Origin: Pisaster brevispinus
Taxonomy: Eukaryota > Echinodermata > Asteroidea > Forcipulatida > Asteriidae
Assembly: GCA_023634235.1 (NCBI GenBank)
Contig: JAMKCF010000001.1
Location: 10,364,258 to 10,428,257, forward strand
Length of the DNA: 64,000 nucleotides
Direction: 5' to 3'
In this document: positions 54,032 through 64,000 of the stretch, piece by piece
Position numbering within the stretch: the stretch's first letter is position 1
How the letters are laid out: the number at the start of each line of letters is the position of its first letter
Program-made: the position numbers and the translations under genes
The notes under the pieces: generated by a model
What the model was told of the DNA's origin: nothing
The model's input: only the letters and a program-made list of their open reading frames with translations
Databases searched by the model: none

Positions 54032-54690
54032 ATGCCTGTAGTGAGAGGAATTGAGGAATGTATGAATGATGAAAACATTACTCATAAAGATACAACTTTC
54101 ATACTGCATAACATACAGGGTTTATTACCTCATTATCAAGATCTGAAATGTCAAAGAGAAATGATGGACTCGGATTTTATCTGCCTAACAGAAACATGGA
54201 TAGATGCTAATCAAAGTAGAGATTGCAGTTTAGATGATTTCAAATGTTACCATCAAATGAGAGCTTTGTCATAAATAATGAACAAATGAAGATACTACAG
54301 CAGCAAAGTCATGGAGGAGTTGCAGTGTATGGCAAAACTTCAGTCGTTTAAATCTTGCAGTACAGAATCTAGAGTACATTGCATTTCATATAATATCTAA
54401 CATTTCAGTAATAGTAGTTGTCATTTACCGACCCTCTACTTATAAGATGCAAAATTTCATGGAGAATGTAAACAAGTTAATTTATGAAATCAACAAGATG
54501 AGTAATAGATGTATAGTGATGTGAGATTTTAATGAATATTCTTATGATAAACATTCACATATTGAGAAATTAATGATCGAGCATGGATACAAGCAATATG
54601 TAACAGACGCACCAACAGAGAATGGCACATTAATTGATCATGTATATGTCAGAGGTAGACAACATTGTAGCTACAGTTAGACCAACATAC
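54032..54690 (+). pseudogene. Helentron AP-type endonuclease remnant
   Basis: 54032-54274 encodes FILHNIQGLLPHYQDLK and DFICLTETWID, the first motifs of an exonuclease-endonuclease-phosphatase fold. Later broken frames give GGVAVYGK, DFNEYSYDKHSHIEKLM and GTLIDHVYVRG (the GDFN- and DHV-type motifs). Helentrons carry such an apurinic-type endonuclease after the helicase. Stops are frequent, so it is dead. Confidence 0.75.
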
Positions 54691-54989
54691 TATAGTTATC
54701 ATGAAGCTATAAAATTGAGTTGAAGACATTGTAGCAGAATTTTTTAGAACAGGGTGTATATTATATGTATAGTAATTAAGTGTGTGCAAATCAAGTTGGA
54801 ACTTTACATTGTATGTATGGTTTTGAAATACTTTCTAGTGCAAAAGTACCCTGAATTATTGCTTATAACTCAGTGCAAGACTAAAATGTCTAGTTTTTTA
54901 TACCTTTGTTTTAAAAAAAATTCTTTGAAATATTGACCTTTAAATAAATCATACAAAGTGGAAAAAAAACCACTAAAGTGATAAAGAAA

Positions 54990-55190
54990 TTTAAAAAACA
55001 TTGAAATGAGAGAAAAACAAATGAAACATTAAAACGAGAGAAAAAATGTTAAAATGAGACAGAAAACAAGAAAACATAAAATGGTAGAAATTAAAAAAAA
55101 AAAAGCTAAAATGAGAGAAAAGCTAGGAAAGCATTAAATTAAGAGAAAAGCTAACAAACATTAAAGTGAGAGAAAAGCTAAGAAAACATC
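54990..55190. repeat. A/G-rich degenerate minisatellite
   Basis: ATGAGAGAAAA(G/A)CTA(A/G)GAAA followed by CATTAAA recurs roughly every 30-35 bp, about six times. It lies just past the Helentron coding end. Non-coding. Confidence 0.6.
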
Positions 55191-57066
55191 TAAATTTCTT
55201 TGTTCAATTTCTTTGTAAAGTTTTAATGATTCCATTGGATAATTTTACTGGGCGGGGTGGGGGGGGTGACTGAGCAGTAAGAATGTGATGTTGTGAATTT
55301 GCGAAGTACTTTCTCAATGTATTTTTTATCAGTCACTCCAACAGTTTGGAGGTTTGAAGTTGCTCGTGTTTCCATTGTCGATGCTCAAGGGGGTAGGGGG
55401 AGGGGAAGGGGGAGGGGGCGCAAGGGTGTCAGTCTGTGATCTGAGGTGTTTCACTTTAGCCATTGTTCTCTATGTTGTACTGCACTGTTTTTTTTTGTTT
55501 TTTTTTACTATTTGTTGGTGTTGTTTTAATTCCTGTATTCATTACATAATATTTAAAATTTTACTGTCCTGTGCTGCAGTTTTAGTCAATTTACGTAAAA
55601 TGTAAATTTGTACTTTTTATCTTTTGAAAGAGTGAACAATAGATAAACATACTCTACTATACTGTGCTACAGACTTACATGTTTTTGAATAATGTAGTAA
55701 AGTATGATACAGACTGTTGAAATGATAAAAGTAATAAATTAACCAATGCGCTTTAGAAAAAAACCTCTTCCCATTACCTGTGCAGGATAATTGCATGATT
55801 TTTCAATGAAAAGGCAAATTTTTCCCCCAAAAAATTGGTTTGTCAAGGATACTTTGTTTGGACAACCATTTGAAGACGTTTTTCTCATTAATAATTGCAG
55901 ATTTTAATTGTTCATTTTTTGGTAAATCTACATTTGTTTTTCTGAAGCACAAAAAGACTGTTGGAAAGCCATTAAATGTAATGGCCGATCATTGACCTAC
56001 ACCTGGTTGAACAGACGGCATTCTGACAGATGAAATCCCCCAGGAATGCAGTAGTTCTTAAATTTATCTTAATAAAATGTTGGCACGTATGTGGAAGGAA
56101 CAGGTCTTTGACAAAGCCATTTGGCACAAATCCATCCAAAGATTAATATGTAACTGGTTGCGGTGCCTTTTGACGAGCAACAACACCAAATATTGACTAC
56201 ATGGACTCAGTGAAACAGGTTCCTGTGCAACCAATAAAGGTGCCTCACCACATGTGGTATGTTGGCATGATTACCAACAAATATACACAGAAAGTTGAAT
56301 GATAGTATAGTTGTTGTATTTAAGAGATTTGTGCTTTATTGTGTCCTCCGAAGCGAACAGGTTAATCCTACATTGTTTTAGAGTAGTTAAACATTTATAG
56401 GTATTATACTTTTACAAGAAGTTTTAATTTGAAAGAGAAGACCACAAACATGGTTATGTATTGAGTATGATATCAAGCTAGCTTTGTTTTTTTACCAACT
56501 CTATGAACATGCAGACAGTGTGTTAAATGAAGTTAACTAATTAGAAAATACTGTATTTTATCACCGTCGTCAACCATGACCTTCAAGATGTTCATGTCCT
56601 TGTGTTACAAGGCTCCATGATTACAGACTGTCTCTCTTATGAGACAGACCCCATGGAGAACTGTCATCAGAAGAGATCAATTAGAAGACCCACCCGCACT
56701 GCAAAGACACATAAGTGGGACCTCAATGCACTGGTTGCCAGTATAAACATAAGCATGTGGAAAGCAATTGCTGCAGATAGTTTGAGGAAGACCTGATGCT
56801 GCAGGCTAAGGACAGCTGACTCTAGAGGAAAGCTCAGTCCTAAGCAGAAAGATCAGCTTAAACTTTGACCTGTTGATACTGTGTTAGAGACTTTCACTCA
56901 TGCATTTGAATCTAGTCATCCACAGCAAATACTGTTTCTAAATCAATCTGTATTGGCACAGCTCCATGGTTCCAGGGACTGACAGATGCCCTGGAAATAT
57001 TATTAACAGTAAGAGTACAAGGTGTTCATTGCTTCTAACTGCCTTTGTTGGTGGCCACCCACTGTC
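55191..57066. other. No gene seen
   Basis: Non-coding DNA with G-rich tracts (55248-55267, 55388-55420). Short frames such as 55354-55605 and 56602-56796 have no recognisable domain. Confidence 0.4.
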
Positions 57067-57757
57067 TAAAGCCGTGTTCCCATTGGACTTTTTCTTCCGC
57101 GGCCACGCGGAAAGTTACCGTGACTTGATTAGATGTAGTTCTACCGTGCGTTCCCACCGGGACTTAAATTCCGCGACGGAACAGTTTACTCGCTCTCCAA
57201 AACTGGCAGATCGTCACACATCGGGGGCGCTGTGCACAGTCACCTTTGACCTAAGCAGGAAACGACGTGCTGTGACGTAGTTTTCGCGCGCATTTTCACA
57301 TTCGTCTAGCCCAATTAAACTCCAAACAAAATCGATCAAATCTGCGTCATTTCTTACCAAAGTAGTGGTGAAACTGCAGCAACTGGACGATATTGAAAAT
57401 AGCATTGTTTTTGTATTGCATGGTACATGTACACACGCTGCATACGGTATGATGGTCAGTGCAAACGAGACAGGGAACCATACTTCCATTTTCGCGCGCC
57501 CTCTGTGTGTATACAGGAAGTGGTGTTATTTGCATAGCGTTTTACAATGGTCGCGGTAGGTTTACGGCGCAGAGCGTTCCCATTGGACTTTTTATCGGCC
57601 CTGATAACTTACGTGGCTGCGCGGAAGTCTTCCGCGACCTCATTCGGCCTGTTAGTTTTACATCACGGTCACGGTTCCCATTGGATTTAATTTTGTCATT
57701 CTACAGAAAAGTCGCGGTACTTTAGCAAAAATAAGTCCAATGGGAACACAGCTTAAC
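57067..57757. mobile_element. MITE with GTGTTCCCATTGGACTT ends
   Basis: Left end TAAAGCCGTGTTCCCATTGG is mirrored by CCAATGGGAACACAGCTTA at 57738-57756. The words GTTCCCATTGGA and TTCCGCG recur inside (57574-57590, 57680-57690), so the interior is itself repetitive. About 690 bp, no real ORF. Confidence 0.7.
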
Positions 57758-57822
57758 TGTTAAGGAACATATGTATCTTCATGATGGGCAATTTTCAATT
57801 TTCTGAAGTGTTGCAAACTACC

Positions 57823-58353
57823 TAATTTGCATAATAATTACCCCAAAATAGCAAAATTTACACATTTCGATACATGAAATTTTACAATTTCGTCTCTAAT
57901 TCAAACAGTAACAGTAATATTAATCTGACTTTTGACACTGATATAAAATGCGTCAACTGCAACAATGAACATAATATTAGGAGTCTGTCAAGTTACAAAC
58001 TGTAATTTGCATATCAATTACTCGAGAACGGCCAAATTCTATACATTTCTATACATTATATATTACAAGTTTTCCTTGTATTAAAAAACCTCAAGTTTTG
58101 GGCAAATAGATAAAATGTATCACACTCCAATAAGCACAATTTATGATTTAACTTATTTTGCCTAATTTGCATATTAATTGGTTTAAAATATGAAGAAATA
58201 CTCTTGTAAAGCATTTTTTGGGCTCGCGTTCAAAATGTACCAGCTCTATCCACAATAATTTTGAAACAAATACAAAGTATGTTTTATCATAAAAAATTAC
58301 GACAACTTAAGATGTATTCATTATCAGCTATTATCTAATTTGCATATTAATTA
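57823..58353. repeat. Four spaced TAATTTGCATATTAATTA boxes
   Basis: The word, or a close variant, occurs at 57823, 58003, 58163 and 58336, spaced 160-180 bp, in otherwise diverged AT-rich sequence. It looks like the conserved core of an old tandem repeat. Each contains the octamer-like ATTTGCAT. Confidence 0.7.
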
Positions 58354-61300
58354 GACCCAAATTTCAAACTCAAATGTTTGAAATAAAATAGTTACATAAT
58401 CCTTCTCAACATTATGCAATTACAATGTACATAAGACCAGGGGTGGAAGTTGACTGGTGCACCGAAGTACTGGTGTGCGGAGGATTCTAGTCTAGAGCAT
58501 CAGATGCCCGGACAACAATAGCTGCAAAAATACAACAATAAATAAAATAATAAAATTTAATAAAACATTGTCAGTATTAATGCAAACATATAGTGAAGTT
58601 TTATTATATAAATTGTAATAAAAAGGCAAGATGTCAATTTTAATGCAATATAAAAAACAAATGTACCTTTTGAGATGTCAAAAGGGCCAGAGGTGGTAGC
58701 CGACTGGTGCTCGGTGTGGATAACTGAGAAGACATGACAGAGCACTGTCTTGTCCAAGAGGTGATCGAGGATGGGTAAACCTCAGTCCATGCGGTAGGTG
58801 GTTTAACGTAAAATTAATCTGCTAGTGCTATGGGTGTATGATTTTCATTGGTTTGGCCTGGATCATCTGAAAAAGGGGGGAAGGTCAAGAAGATACTTTG
58901 GCAAAACTATAAATAAAAAATGTGCTGACCCCAAAAAGATAACTCTTTGTTCAACATTTTTTTAAATTTCACATTCCTTGCAATGCATTTATATTTATGT
59001 ACGCCTGTGCATATTTATCTCTGACACTAAATCACAACAGTAAAATTTTCAAAACAAACCCATAAATTGTTCTTGTATTAATAAAAAATTAGTTTTCCAA
59101 AATTCAAATAGAAAAATCATAGGCCCGCCTAGGTACACGCTAAAATGTCCTGTCACAGTCACAAAATGAATTTTGTAACGCTAAATGATAATTTTTTTAA
59201 AACACACGGTAACAAACACCGAATTCCAAACAAAGTCTGTTTAATATTTAACTTTAATCAACATTGTAAAGGATTTTAGCTATAAGACAATTTAGTGCAC
59301 TATGACATGGCCAAATCACGCTATTTTTAAGTATTTAGAACGGATGTATGGAAAGTTCAACTCATTATGTACGCATGTTGAGTTGGTTTGTTGTGCATGA
59401 GTTGGCGCGCAGCCGAGTTGACCACCTTCCGATTACATGTACAATGCATAGAAGGGCGTTTTATTCTGACATTCATCAAAAAAACCGATACATAGTTTCC
59501 ATAGATTCAGCGTGATCTGAACAAATTTGAAAATAAAATTCACATTATCGGTGAAAATTTGTGCGTGGGTCAATGGGTCTTGCGGTCGCGAACATCGCAG
59601 GTCAATGTTTCTCGCGTGATATCTCGAAAAGTATACCATATTTTTTTATGCCGTTTGGGGACAATGGAGGGCAACTATCAACAATAGCATATCCAAAAAG
59701 GATTACTTTATCGGACAAAGCATCATTTTGATCTGATCTAATATGTTTTGTACAGTTAGTTTTTCCGAGTCACACTCAAGCAAACTCTCTGTGGGAAGGA
59801 TTTCGTTCACCTATTACGTAACACCAAACTGAACTGCCTATTCAAAAACAACATTACCTCCTTTTAACCACGGCCGTAGCTCCATCGACTTAACTCTGCG
59901 CTGTAGTGTGCCACTGTCCCATGCTGTGCAACATGGTAGTACATTCGTCGACTGTACCATTTACAAATTACGTGCAAAACTGATTTTGGTTGCTCACAAG
60001 CTCTTCCAACTCTTATAACATGGTATCAATAGACCTACACAGGTTCACTGAATCGAAAGAACCCACTAAAGGCAAAAAAAAAATAAAAAATCATTGTGTG
60101 CATCATGCACACTCAGTCGCTACAAAAAGAAAATAATGTTACTCAAATCCAACTTTGTTTTACATTTGACTGCACTGCTTACCAGTCTTTTGAGAAACAA
60201 GGTATCTTCTTTACTTGGCCTACCCTGAAACCACAGCTTGACCGCCTTACAGTAAACAGCTGGGGTCTGCATGATGTCTGCAATAGCAAAGCCAGTGACA
60301 GAATGATTGATTGTTTGTGGTAACAGAGATCTGAGATCAAGATCTTAGACCTTATAGAGTGTATCCAATGTCAATGTATTATCTAAGGGGCTTCGAAGTT
60401 AAAGGTGACTGTACGTCGATGACTCACCCCAAGCTAATTCTCTCGGTAATAGACTTATCCGGCTATGTTCCAATAGGGAACTTGCGAAATTTCGCGATTT
60501 TTGAGTGTACCGTTAATGAGTAAACACAATTTGTTTACAACGGTACAGTCACGGAGTGTACGATGCCACGATGAAGGGAGACAAGTTTTTTTCTGATGTA
60601 AAAGTGGAAACATTTGATCATGCGAAATTTTAAGAAAAGAAAACATTGATGCGTATTTTATTTCTCTACGTTTTCCGCAGTGGTACATGTACACACCTTG
60701 TCTGTAGAATCCATGCTTAATGCTGGAAAAAAACAAAAAACAAAAAAAACATCCCACATCAATTCCTAATAAGGCCAAGTAAAATAAGAAACGAGTTTCT
60801 CGTCCCCGCCCGCCTCCTTTTTGGCCGCCGCCTCCTTTTTTTAAGTGTTTACTATTTTAGAAGAAAAAAAAAGGGGGACATTTGGGGAAAGATCCCAATA
60901 CAACAGCCGTTCGTAGTATTCTATAAAAAGGTGATGAGCCAAGCAGATCATGACGTGAGTGAGCCCGGCGTACTAGACTATTTATTCTACCTCCTCAATC
61001 GTGATACAAAATAATGTTCAAGGTACAAATAATATTGCACATGTGCTTTTTGTAGAATTAGTTTATAATCCAGTCGCTAAAAAATTTGTTTACTTTAGCT
61101 TCGTATTGTGTAGCACGCTAGCTGTATGTTACGAAAATATAAAACGACTGGAAACTGCGCCTAGCTTTCTTTGCAATTTGGTTTCCAGCACTTCGTTGGC
61201 AAGGTAGGCGAAGTCAACCTCGTCCCAATGGTTTACTTTATTTTCAACCATGTTAACAATAGTAAAGAGCGATCAACCTTGTACTGCTCGACACGCCCTG

Positions 61301-61474
61301 GGGACGAAGTTGAGGCGAAGTACATGTGGGTCTACGTCTACGGTCGTCTAAACCACTACGCCTTTACCGCTCAGCTCAGGGACGCGAAGAACGACGTGAA
61401 GAACAACCGATCGTTTTTTGCGACAAATTTGTTGCTGTAAATCTTTTTATTTTTACGTGAGGAAACACACAAAT
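58354..61474. other. No gene seen
   Basis: Non-coding. A weakly repeated GACTGGTGC phrase occurs at 58452 and 58702. An open frame at 61171-61440 (FNHVNNSKERSTLYCSTRPG) just before the gene at 61475 may be its 5' flank or an antisense artefact; I cannot support it as an exon. Confidence 0.35.
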
Positions 61475-64000
61475 ATGGCTATATTCGTGTGCGTAAGTAT
61501 ACGTACAGCGAAGAAGGTTGTCAAGCCATGGTACGCCAGAACAGTGGCAGATGGTTCAACGAAGCTGTGTGATCTGTTTTCACAATTCGTCACCGGTGAA
61601 CTTGACCAGGGAATCAACATTGGTGATGCCTACCAGACTACCATGGTGAGTAAAACGCTATCATACATGGTGTACATAAATCATGAATTGACATTCTTAT
61701 TTTTCTTTCTGTATTGAAGGTTGTAATTTACAATAAAAACATACTTTTGTGGCGATCCAATACGGTCGTAGCCTAGCCCCCCAGCGGATTACCGTAGCTG
61801 GTGGTGTAATGGTTGAGACAGGGCACCTATCAAATTTTAGACGGGTGTCTTGCCTCAACTGTTACGACCACATGGCTTTGTAACGGTTGAGGCAGGGCAC
61901 CCGACAATTTGTAGACGGGTGCCTAATTTTTTTTTATGGCTTGGTGTGGTCAAATCATAGCAAATTAGAAATGGAAAAAGTTCCTTCATGTGCGACTATG
62001 TGATGACAGTAGATGCATTGAAGAAATACATGACACATTGCAGTATCATGTCAGACATGTACAATTTTCTTTTTACTTTTATTTTCCACGCTCAATCAAT
62101 ATGAACATTTGTCAGTTTAAGATACACACACATCGAATCTGGCATAAAAAAAATTGTGCAAATTTTAATCACTGATTGTACTAGGCCCTTAGCTGCACTG
62201 CATGAATTGAATATATATGCATCACATTGCAATTTTATAGTATATATTTTTGTTTCTGTTTTTATATTCAATTTTTGTTCTAAATTTTAAATTTTTTTAT
62301 TTCATCGCTTGTCAAATTGTCAGTACAAGTATATTCACCGTATAAACTTAATTTAAACAACCTTTTTTCTCTCCTTTTTTTCTTTATTTTGTCATTTTAG
62401 GTCAAGGTAAGCGATGGTGAAAGTAAGGATAAGTTGGATGTATCAGCAAACCCCGAAGAAAGTATAGATAATATTGTGTCCTGTCTTGGCCATTACATAG
62501 AATTTGTTGTCAACGAAAAGGAACCAGCCCCTGAAGCTACAGCTGTGCCTGTGGTTTCTATCTTTCATATGATAATGGAAACACAGCAAAGTCACAAAAA
62601 TTTACCCGCACAGTTTCAAGAAGTGAAGACAAACAAAATAAAACTAAAAAATGACATCCTAAAGTGGTTAGCCAGAAATGAGCTAGGATGGGCAGCTGAT
62701 ACTTGTGATACACATGGAAAGAGATTTGTGGACACAGTGGCTAATGTGTTGTGGTATATAGACAGACATCATAAATCTCTGAGTGACCGTAGTTGCAGTG
62801 TCCCAGCTATGTTTGAAGAATTCAGCAAGTATCGTGAGCCAGAAGAGGCCAAACATAAAAAACGACGCAACTGTAACCTTGACTACCACACACTGATAGA
62901 GTTCTCACAAGGGCTTTTTCATCTGTCAAGTTGCTCCTACTTCAAGACTCCTGCATGGAAATCTGTATTCAACAGTATTTTACGGCTGGGTGACAACATC
63001 AGGAAATATGCATCATATTTAGAACAGCACGTCAGCACTAGTCAATCTGCACATGCAAGGAAATCCTGCCGGACTGATGTCGATAACTGGGAGATCTACC
63101 CTGCTCTGCCTTTTATCTGTGCCACCAAGAGAGCAAGATACCATGATTTACATGATGCTTTGCTGCATGCCAAGCCGTATGAGGCAATTTTTATGAATGA
63201 CTTTTGCCCTACTGACAAGAGGAGGAGGAATGAGTTTGTGTATGAAGCAGTGTACCCTTGTAGTACTGTCCGCTACTCATATACAGGACTTCATATGCAT
63301 CTGCATTTCATCTGGAAGGCAAACTTAGATGACAATGAAACACAACGTTGGCAGAAGAATGATGACACCAAGAAGGCATTGAAAGGGGAATTTCCTGTAT
63401 TCCATACCAGTTCAATGAGAAAAGAGTTTGTGAACTTGTTTGGAAAAGTCACTGGTGTGAAAAGTGGCATTCTACGGGAGGCTTACAGGCGACTTACCTC
63501 AGACCAATCGGCACCAGATCAATTGTCAGAAGCTGAAGTTGACGACAATACAGAAGGCCTTGGATGACGAGGATCCAGACCTCATTTATGACCTTCGTTT
63601 AAATAGCCAAGGCAGACCTGAGGGTTACCAAGATTTCTTGTGCGAGGATGACAAACATACGATAAAAGTAGGAGAACCTGGCTTCCCAGTAGCGGCAGTT
63701 GAAAAGGGGAACGAGTTATAGTAGGATTAAATCAGTCGCTGCAGGTGGGAGACCATGATTTTACAAAATTCTCCTTGTCACCTTCAGTTGGTCTAGTCGT
63801 AGATGTGCCGGAAACAATGCAAGGAAGCTTTTACCACGGCCAAGTGCATGTCGGTTTGAAAGAGAACGCCTTTGAAGCATCATCAGCTCTACGCCATGCA
63901 ACGGAGTTGAATTCGGCTTTAAAATCAGATGGAACTTCTAATCCAATAGAATGCCATTATCATGATGGGGGCCCCGACCACAACCTCAGATTTACGCGTA
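61475..64000 (+). pseudogene. Two-exon DGGPDH-motif protein, 3' cut by window end
   Basis: Exon 1 (61475-61645) starts at ATATGG and encodes 57 residues (MAIFVCVSIRTAKKVVKPWY to GDAYQTTM), donor ATG/GTGAGT. Exon 2 begins at 62401 after CATTTTAG and joins in phase 0. It runs to about 63560 (LGHYIEFVVNEKEPAPEATA, FVDTVANVLWYIDRHH, YSYTGLHMHLHFIWKANLDD, SGILREAYRRLTSD). A frameshift near 63550 moves to a frame with ALDDEDPDLIYDLRLNSQGR, and another near 63715 to VGLNQSLQVGDHDFTKFSLS and HDGGPDHNLRF at the window edge. I know this family as uncharacterised, repetitive proteins of invertebrates. The DGGPDH motif may be a catalytic Asp of a DDE-type transposase, which is inference. Two indels make this copy doubtful as a working gene. 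Confidence 0.55.
61800..61925. repeat. Short duplicated motif in the intron
   Basis: GTAA(T/C)GGTTGAG(A/G)CAGGGCACC and ATTT(T/G)(A/G)TAGACGGGTG occur at about 61807 and 61880. The inverse GCCTCAACTGTTAC lies between them. Confidence 0.6.

Larger units (their letters stand above)
46530..54690 (+). mobile_element. Decayed Helentron-type Helitron
   Basis: A run of + strand coding blocks, in order: PHD finger, C76-like and OTU protease-like domains, a Lys/Arg repeat tract, a Cys-rich domain, a HUH Rep region, PIF1-type helicase, AP-type endonuclease. This is the layout of Helentrons, rolling-circle transposons with an added endonuclease. About a dozen frame changes or stops separate the blocks, so the copy is dead as read. 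Its terminal sequences were not recognised, and the limits given are those of the coding blocks. Confidence 0.85.

Noticed and set aside
1..64000. CRISPR arrays, bacterial operons or ribosomal RNA genes
   Set aside because: None seen. The repeats present are satellites, TIRs and LTRs of eukaryotic type.

Overview
Eukaryotic genomic DNA, almost certainly from a marine invertebrate and most likely a sea star. Two interspersed repeats here (11028-11432, opening TTAAAGGCACTGGACA, and 36942-37260, opening TTAAAGGGTTTGGGTAC) are ones I associate with Asterias-type genomes. The DNA is AT-rich, has spliced gene fragments, and is packed with animal transposons. The species is an inference. No intact ordinary host gene is evident; the window is a nested pile of mobile elements, mostly decayed.

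Layout. 299-5280: a piece of a Polinton/Maverick (adintovirus-like) element, with penton end, core protein, hexon and adenain-type protease on +, a WW-domain protein and two small basic ORFs on -, then an array of about ten stem-loops. 5881-6352: two exons of an integrase-like gene (-). 7007-10338: a 3.3 kb DNA transposon with ~550 bp inverted repeats, a 4 bp target duplication, a broken DDE-like transposase and a nested SINE and MITE. 10870-16940: MITEs, GGTCTC repeats, a 7 bp minisatellite. 17121-18180: a Harbinger (HARBI1-like) transposase pseudogene (-). 18580-31430: an old ~300 bp tandem repeat field, split by an hAT-like non-autonomous element and by a recent Ty3/Gypsy LTR retrotransposon (20310-30135).

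The Gypsy element is the most interesting unit. It has near-identical LTRs, a gag with a zinc knuckle, protease, RT, RNase H and integrase, and an intact 201-codon SGNH (GDSL-type) hydrolase ORF between pol and the 3' LTR, where env would normally lie. Its 5' LTR alone carries a perfect 180 bp-armed palindrome built of two head-to-head tRNA-like sequences, inserted in a TA microsatellite. The same tRNA-like sequence abuts the broken edge of the Polinton at 244-298.

31573-34690: LINE and Penelope-like reverse transcriptase fragments and a MITE. 34728-38287: a three-exon OB-fold (RPA-like) gene, apparently a pseudogene. 43263-45508: an hAT/ZMYM-type transposase pseudogene (-). 46530-54690: a decayed Helentron-type Helitron with PHD finger, a C76-like protease-like domain, an OTU domain, an 18-residue repeat tract, a HUH Rep region, a PIF1 helicase and an AP-type endonuclease. 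57067-57757: a MITE. 61475-64000: the 5' part of a two-exon gene encoding a DGGPDH-motif protein, cut by the window end.

Frameshifts are common, often near short homopolymers. Some may be sequencing errors, so 'pseudogene' calls are provisional.
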